Shown here: in pieces, positions 35,701-39,673 of the stretch
How the letters are laid out: the number at the start of each line of letters is the position of its first letter
How positions within the stretch are numbered: the stretch's first letter is position 1
Program-made: the position numbers and the translations under genes
The notes under the pieces: generated by a model
Seen by the model: only the letters and a program-made list of their open reading frames with translations
The model's database searches: none
Told to the model about the DNA's origin: nothing
Source of the DNA: Phycisphaerae bacterium
Lineage (GTDB): Bacteria; Planctomycetota; Phycisphaerae; Phycisphaerales; Phycisphaeraceae
Length of the DNA: 39,673 nucleotides
Direction: 5' to 3'
NCBI GenBank assembly: GCA_030426385.1
Contig: JAUHYI010000042.1
Span: 1 to 39,673 of the forward strand

Positions 35701-38625
35701 AGACTGGGTATGCCTGTGATGTCGGGCGATGGCTCGGATATTGCGGGGTTGTTGTATGAAATTGAGGGTGGGTTGATGGCACAGGTGGTGGTGGGAAATC
35801 CGCTGTGGGATGCGGGGGCGGGAGGATTGGGTGAGGGTGATGTGACGGGTGCGATTGAAGGGGAAATTGTGGGGGGGATGGGGGGTGTGGGGGGGGTGTT
35901 TGAGGATGTGAATGGGGATGGGGTTCGGCAAGGGGATGAGCCTGGGTTGGGTGGGGTGGTGGTGTTTCTGGATGGGAATCGGAACGGGGTGTTGGATGAG
36001 GGGGAAACGCAGACGGTGACGGACGAGACGGGGGCGTATCGATTTGAGGGATTGGGGGCGGGTGTGTATCAGGTGGCGGAGGTGTTGCCCGATGGATTTG
36101 TGCGGACGACGGGGCTGGAGGATGGGTTGCCGGTGGGTGTTGAAGAGATTGAGGTGTTGGTGGATCGGGGTGGTCGTGCGTTAGGGACGGTGGGGTCGTG
36201 GTATACGAGTGCGGATGGGCGGTATGTGAGTTATGCGGCGTGGCCCGAGGATGGTAGTAATGGGAGGCATCGGCTGGGGGCGTGGTGGACGGACATGGAG
36301 ACGGGCGAGTCGGTGTTGATCGCCGAGGACGCGATGGTGCGGGGGATCAGTGGGAATGGTCGGTTTGTGGTGGTGGTGGATGGTTCGCAGCGCGATGATC
36401 GGTTTATGGTGTGGGATCGGACGACGGGTGGGTTGTCGTTGTTGGGCGGGATTGAGGGTGAGCGACACGATGTGCAGGCGCTGGAAATCAGCGATGACGG
36501 ACGATTTATCGTGGCGATGGTGGAGGACTATGGCCGTGAGCCGAGGTTTCGTTGGAATGATACGGTGGTGCTGATCGATCGTGAGGCCCATGTGCGATCG
36601 GGGCAACGGGTGCGTTGGATAGATCCGGATGGCGAAGCGATGGCGCAGGCGTTTTTAGGGGTGGGGTTGTCGGAATTGCCGGCGAATTTTCAAGGTGATG
36701 TCAGCGTGCGCAATTTGTTGTTGGCGCGGGATGGCTCGCTGGTGGTGTTGAGTCTGTCGGGGTATTCGACGCCTGGGTACGAGTCGTTACAAGCGACGTT
36801 CGTGTACGACGTGGCGACGGGCGAGATGGTGGGTGCGTTGGAAGATCGATATGTGACGGCGGTTGATGCGACGGGGACTCGGCTGGGGGTGCTGGTTGAG
36901 CGATTGGATGAGGCGGGTGAGCATAATGGGGGTGGGGGGAGTGGGGGGGCGTGGAATGTGGGGGTGTATGATCGGACGACGGGGCAGACGCGAGTGATTG
37001 ATACGTATGGGGTGGGCGATGTGGGGATCGAGCGGTTCGATGAATCGGGGCGATACGTGTTTATCACGACGCGATACCGAGGATTGGCCGCGGGTGACAG
37101 CGATGATGCGGATGATATTTATCGATACGACCTGCGGACGGACACGATGCAACTGGCGTCGGCGGAGCCGGCGGATGCGTTGCATTTTGAAGATGCGCGA
37201 CTGGTGGGGGTGTCGGCGGATGGGACGCAGATTATTTATTCGCAGGAAACGAGCCATGCCACGGGCGAGTACCGGTATGTGCGGGTGACGCTGGGGGTGT
37301 TGGATGATGCGGGGATGCGCGTGGCGGTGGTGTCGGGTGATGAGGCAGTGGCCGGGCCGGTGGTGGGATTGACGGCGGTGGGATCGCAAATCGAGGGGCA
37401 GTTTGATTTGTGGGGATTGGAAGGGGTGGACTATGCGGAGGCGTGGGCGGATGCGGTGGTGTATCTGGATGCAAACGGCAACGGGGTGCGCGATGATGGG
37501 GAAGCGGTCGCGGTGACCCGTGGCCGAGGCGAGTATGAATTTACGAATGTGCAGCGCGGGTCGTACACGTTGGGCGTCGAGTGGCCCGAGGCGTTGGCGA
37601 TGATGTTGCCGCAATATGATTGGTTGATCGAGGTGGATGCGGGGGAGAGGGTGAGTCATTCGCCACGGTACGCGGCGGCGTCGGAGATCACGGGTTTGCT
37701 GTTTGCGGATGTGAATCAAAACGGGGTGCAGGATGCGAGCGAGTCGGGGTTGGCTGGGGTTGAGGTTTATCTGGATATCAATCGCAACGGGGGTATGGAT
37801 GAGGGCGAACGGCGGGTGCTGACCGATGAACAGGGACGGTACACGTTCGATCGCGTGTTGTTTGGCGATTATGTGGTGGGGGTGGCGGGGATTTCGGCGT
37901 CGGCTGGGCAAGTGGTGACGACGCGCGTGCCGGTGGGCGAACAGGTTTTGTCGACGTTGGCGATTGATGCGCCGATCGAGATGGATGAGTATGGGTATCC
38001 GCTGGGTCCGTCGAATGCGATGCTGAGCGGTGATGGCCAATGGGTGGTGTATAACGGGAACGGGCAGGTGTATGTGCATGATGTGGCCGGTGGTCAGGCG
38101 CGAGCGCTTGCGATGCTGGGCGAGTCTGATCGTGCCGTGACGATGAGCGATGACGGGCTGTTTATATTGGTCCAGACGATTGCGGGTCAGGATGAGATGG
38201 GCCGTCTGGTGTTGCACTGGTATGTGTACGATCGTTTGGCGGACACGTATGCATTGCTGGATATGCCGTCGCCGGAAGTGCCGGCGTTTTCGGGATATTA
38301 TTCGAGTTCGTATTCGGAGTGGCATATCAGCGATGGGGGTCGGTACGTGTCGTATGTGTGGTCGCAGTATTGGCAGTCGGAGGACCTGATCCAGCTAAGC
38401 GAGAGTCGCAGTGACGTGTACGTGATGGATCGGCAAGGGGGCAAAATTGTGCCGATCGTGATTCCGGGTACGGAGGACGGCACGATTGAAGATGTGTCGG
38501 CCGATGGTCGGTTTATGGTTTTGACGGTGCGGGATCAGGAAGGCCAGGAAGGTTTGGGGGGCATGTATCGGTACGACGTGGCGAACGGTCAGGCGGTGCG
38601 GATCGGCGGCGGGGAGTATCAGTGA
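32785..38625 (+). CDS. Giant secreted beta-propeller / SdrD-B-like protein with LEPR-type N-terminus (3' frameshifted)
   Basis: A 1946-residue open frame. The start HFLDALEGRVFLSG resembles the planctomycete LEPxxLLS export motif. It is followed by many propeller-type repeats of the form 'SDDGRYVVF...YDRATGEIRLS' (about residues 50-430, 700-1010, 1130-1500 and 1700-1946). Three SdrD-B/Cna-B-like modules with Ca-binding DxNxNGxxDxGE loops lie near residues 1035 (VNGDGVRQGDEPG), 1562 (ANGNGVRDDGEA) and 1637 (VNQNGVQDASESG). The frame stops at TGA 38623-38625 in the middle of a propeller repeat, and the repeat continues in the next frame to 39151. Gly and Val codons are very frequent and the DNA is unusually G-rich. 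It probably acts at the cell surface. AGGGGG lies just before the ATG. The whole gene is bracketed by direct repeats. Confidence 0.85.
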   Translation: MGEFRDRQHRALRGKFPYGGHFLDALEGRVFLSGGVGGVPSVVPIDLGVDAVDVGSARLSDNGQAVVLITDTPGIRGDRDSAEDLFFVDRVTDRIDRLRLPEVVETGEARIYNVVGSGDLSALGYSAGYTELLGRDQAFLDSAQRSTAVWPYRALPAVPEVGAYYQRIESISRDGRFVFFTSDIDGVVADDTNGQSDTFVLDQASGEIVRLSVDEIEGHVATGWGLGEVSRNGRYVVMSMRYQDVDPATEYSGPVNLLYWHDRLTGEMRRVDVAYEGQLVGERVGVQAVSDDGQTLLVWTGETYVGADQWPDAFLYDMVTGESETFGEVGELGGDGGVVFVGEGLAMSDDGRYVAYGAHHYVSQGVGVRGVYRLDRVTGESQLIAEGDWYSSVFDITPDGQYVLFEVDDQLQVADFGYQATEAGSGGYGLVGYGLLTHEGRAVYGYVPNGDAGGSGGPGGGMDRTTVEPIRLPLLDSWRTRNVVFDGRLSGEVGVASNFYGYTHDGGLVIAQLQIDIDERSGGGWDVRISVEPRGGLLEQVGSVRVDRSDTGDVVTLGTYRHRLNGVGEVTFDLTSVTFYPLGDGGHSQVSMIDQDGKFYGPLSGFEVDGQGNVRGVHVNGISRLYGEIVDLDGYSGSLFGQSMGWENEAGEMGGVDVRVEEHVNLLEPGEGGGEDGGEGGLTQASGQLVLRVDEDLGAGEIVAVASNVYRVGSIDGGVLDAVTAQAAEQWLRDDVDADWISDDGKRLVMRVGYGGSSADEVLLYDRVLARVTGLGGWVGRGHVNGAKISDDGRVVAMWLGGGGGVNEKLLVGEVDAGGEHGVGGGFGLMNVAVIAMPDGGQGYAQFPAVSDMSVDGRFVLFESHLRVAGDDGGDGGGRSGGAIFNTYQTYVFDRETGLSRRVSEDLLGQRAESWFFASQLSDDGRYALLRSSGVDRPTAEAVLGSWGGVGFYVVDLWTDQHVRLVHMQAYMRLGMPVMSGDGSDIAGLLYEIEGGLMAQVVVGNPLWDAGAGGLGEGDVTGAIEGEIVGGMGGVGGVFEDVNGDGVRQGDEPGLGGVVVFLDGNRNGVLDEGETQTVTDETGAYRFEGLGAGVYQVAEVLPDGFVRTTGLEDGLPVGVEEIEVLVDRGGRALGTVGSWYTSADGRYVSYAAWPEDGSNGRHRLGAWWTDMETGESVLIAEDAMVRGISGNGRFVVVVDGSQRDDRFMVWDRTTGGLSLLGGIEGERHDVQALEISDDGRFIVAMVEDYGREPRFRWNDTVVLIDREAHVRSGQRVRWIDPDGEAMAQAFLGVGLSELPANFQGDVSVRNLLLARDGSLVVLSLSGYSTPGYESLQATFVYDVATGEMVGALEDRYVTAVDATGTRLGVLVERLDEAGEHNGGGGSGGAWNVGVYDRTTGQTRVIDTYGVGDVGIERFDESGRYVFITTRYRGLAAGDSDDADDIYRYDLRTDTMQLASAEPADALHFEDARLVGVSADGTQIIYSQETSHATGEYRYVRVTLGVLDDAGMRVAVVSGDEAVAGPVVGLTAVGSQIEGQFDLWGLEGVDYAEAWADAVVYLDANGNGVRDDGEAVAVTRGRGEYEFTNVQRGSYTLGVEWPEALAMMLPQYDWLIEVDAGERVSHSPRYAAASEITGLLFADVNQNGVQDASESGLAGVEVYLDINRNGGMDEGERRVLTDEQGRYTFDRVLFGDYVVGVAGISASAGQVVTTRVPVGEQVLSTLAIDAPIEMDEYGYPLGPSNAMLSGDGQWVVYNGNGQVYVHDVAGGQARALAMLGESDRAVTMSDDGLFILVQTIAGQDEMGRLVLHWYVYDRLADTYALLDMPSPEVPAFSGYYSSSYSEWHISDGGRYVSYVWSQYWQSEDLIQLSESRSDVYVMDRQGGKIVPIVIPGTEDGTIEDVSADGRFMVLTVRDQEGQEGLGGMYRYDVANGQAVRIGGGEYQ

Positions 38626-39151
38626 TGATGGGATGCGTGTGGCGTTTAACGGATACGACGCGTCGGATCGACAGGGATACAACGACAGTGAAGTTTTTGT
38701 GCATGATTTTGCGACGGGTGAGATTCGGCAATTGAGCGATTCGCCGTCGGATTATTCGGGATGGTCGACATCGCCTGTGATCAGTGGCGATGGTGAGCAG
38801 GTGTTTTTTGTGGGTGGGCCTGGGATCTATGTGGTTGATTTTTATTACGGGGTATTTTTGCATCAGGTGAGTGCGATGGGTGGGCCGGTGCGGGCGTTGC
38901 GGTCGATTGGGTATCAGCCGCGAGTTAGTGGGTATACCCCGGTGGTTGCCGTGGATCGCACGGGGTCGTTGTTGCTGTACACGCCGATGGTGATGTCGTT
39001 GCAGACGGAGGGTGAATTGATATTGGTGTCGACCGATGAGGTGCGATCCGCATCGCGGTACGTGGCGGTGCCGTTTGGGCAGACGGTGGACGTGGGTGCG
39101 ATCGGGATCGGGACGGTGTTGAGGGGACAAGGGTGGGAGAGAAGTCAGTAG
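38615..39151 (+). pseudogene. Frame-shifted 3' part of the giant propeller gene
   Basis: Reading frame 2 here continues the repeat that breaks off in frame 1: from 38615 it reads SISDDGMRVAFNGYD, the expected 'S.DDG..VAF' motif, and runs 178 residues to the stop at 39149-39151. An apparent extra base in the GGGG run at 38611-38614 explains the shift; without it one gene of about 2121 codons spans 32785-39151. An ATG at 38633 would permit separate translation but has no ribosome-binding site and starts inside a blade. It could be a real mutation, a sequencing error in the G-run, or, less likely, programmed frameshifting. Confidence 0.85.
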
Positions 39152-39317
39152 TCAAAAGTTAAAAGTTAAAAGTGGGGACGGGTACAGTTTTGCGGGGGAA
39201 GACGTGGGTGAAGTGCGAGAGGGTAATGTGAAGGGGGAAGTATGCGGGGGTATGTGGGGGGGGCGAAAATACTGGTGCATCGATCCGTCTTAGCCCCCGG
39301 TGAATACCGGGGGTATG
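39151..39317 (+). repeat. Composite dispersed repeat, copy B (right of the giant gene)
   Basis: A direct repeat of the block at 32490-32625. It has three heptamer units (GTCAAAA, GTTAAAA, GTTAAAA) starting inside the stop codon at 39149-39151, then GTGGGGACGGG through GCGGGGGAA, a 51-bp insertion (39201-39251), and the part ending in the hairpin CCCCCGGT/ACCGGGGG (39294-39301 with 39306-39313). Two segments of 43 and 55 bp are identical to copy A. The rest of the gap up to 39480 is G-rich without a gene. Confidence 0.95.
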
Positions 39318-39337
39318 CGCGAGGTATGTGTGAGGGC

Positions 39338-39361
39338 GCTAAGCCGCAAGCCGCAAGCAAG
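39338..39361 (+). repeat. CGCTAAGC-(AAGCCGC) short repeat, copy 2
   Basis: GCTAAGCCGCAAGCCGCAAG followed by CAAG matches the short repeat at 31036-31061 with its parts in a slightly different order. Confidence 0.75.
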
Positions 39362-39480
39362 TGTTGGCCCAAGCGGGGGAAGCGTTGGGGAAGTGCGTTG
39401 CGGGGAGTGCATGGGGGAAGTGCAGGGAGGAAGTACGGGGGTAAAGTGCGGGGGGAAAGTGGGGGGGGTATGATGGGGGA

Positions 39481-39673
39481 ATGACACGGGAAACGAAGGT
39501 TAATTTGATATTTTTGGGGGTGTTGTTGCCGTTGCTGTTGCCGGGCGCAGCGATTTTGGCATGGAAGAAATATCACGATCATTCGGTGCCGATGGCGGCG
39601 CCCAAAGCGGTGCGTATGACGACAGCGTATTGCGATCCGTTGCCGCGGCCTGATGGGGTGGTGCGTGTGGTGC
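39481..39673 (+). CDS. Membrane-anchored protein, 3' end missing
   Basis: Sixty-four codons are seen before the window ends. The start MTRETKVN is followed by a single hydrophobic segment (LIFLGVLLPLLLPGAAILAW, residues 9-28) and then a basic, Pro-rich stretch, the pattern of an N-terminally anchored or signal-anchored protein. No family can be assigned. A TATGAT hexamer ends 6 nt before the ATG with no ribosome-binding site between, similar to the leaderless lacI-family gene, though no -35 can be found. Confidence 0.6.
   Translation, partial: MTRETKVNLIFLGVLLPLLLPGAAILAWKKYHDHSVPMAAPKAVRMTTAYCDPLPRPDGVVRVV

Overview
The window looks like chromosomal DNA from a planctomycete, probably of the Phycisphaerae type. 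The signs are a giant secreted protein whose N-terminus carries a LEPR-like motif (LDALEGRVFLSG), a type II pseudopilin-like protein with a class-III signal and an FADGHV tail motif, two PEP-CTERM proteins, many glycoside-hydrolase-like genes and a large multi-receiver signalling cluster. The lineage is inferred from gene content; no rRNA or tRNA gene was found.

Layout. (1) 1-2489, +: the end of an agarase-like clan GH-A hydrolase and a sialidase-fold protein with four Asp-boxes. (2) 2606-10060: a phosphorelay, with a minus-strand HPt protein, then on the plus strand a REC-histidine kinase, three stand-alone receivers and a 1183-residue membrane hybrid kinase. (3) 10151-20182: a glycan-degradation locus. 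Five minus-strand genes (a TIM-barrel-like protein, two paralogous secreted GH-A-like proteins, a pseudopilin-like protein and a PEP-CTERM protein) face a plus-strand lacI-family regulator, an unidentified protein and a GH20-like hexosaminidase. The divergent promoters each carry the same inverted repeat between -35 and -10, which suggests one repressor controls both arms, and the regulator's transcript is predicted to be leaderless. (4) 20479-28016: a circularly permuted ATP-grasp protein and an alpha-E protein (+) face a zinc-ribbon metallopeptidase and a transglutaminase-DUF2126 protein (-). This set matches the predicted amidoligase/peptide-modification systems. (5) 28297-32488: a PEP-CTERM protein, an orphan beta-class adenine methyltransferase, a 7Fe-type ferredoxin and RNase D. 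(6) 32785-39151: a very G-rich gene for a giant extracellular beta-propeller/SdrD-B-like protein, broken by a +1 frameshift near its 3' end. It is followed by the start of a membrane-anchored protein that runs off the window.

Non-coding DNA from about 20.2 kb onwards is rich in dispersed repeats: (GTTAAAA)n arrays, a G-rich 20-mer, a REP-like hairpin present four times and a larger palindrome present twice. A composite repeat of these parts stands as direct repeats on both sides of the giant gene.

The most notable observations are the shared operator of the divergent glycan locus, the repeat family around the giant gene and the frameshift in it, and the amidoligase-type cluster with its peptidase. 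All functional calls come from reading the sequence; no database search was run.
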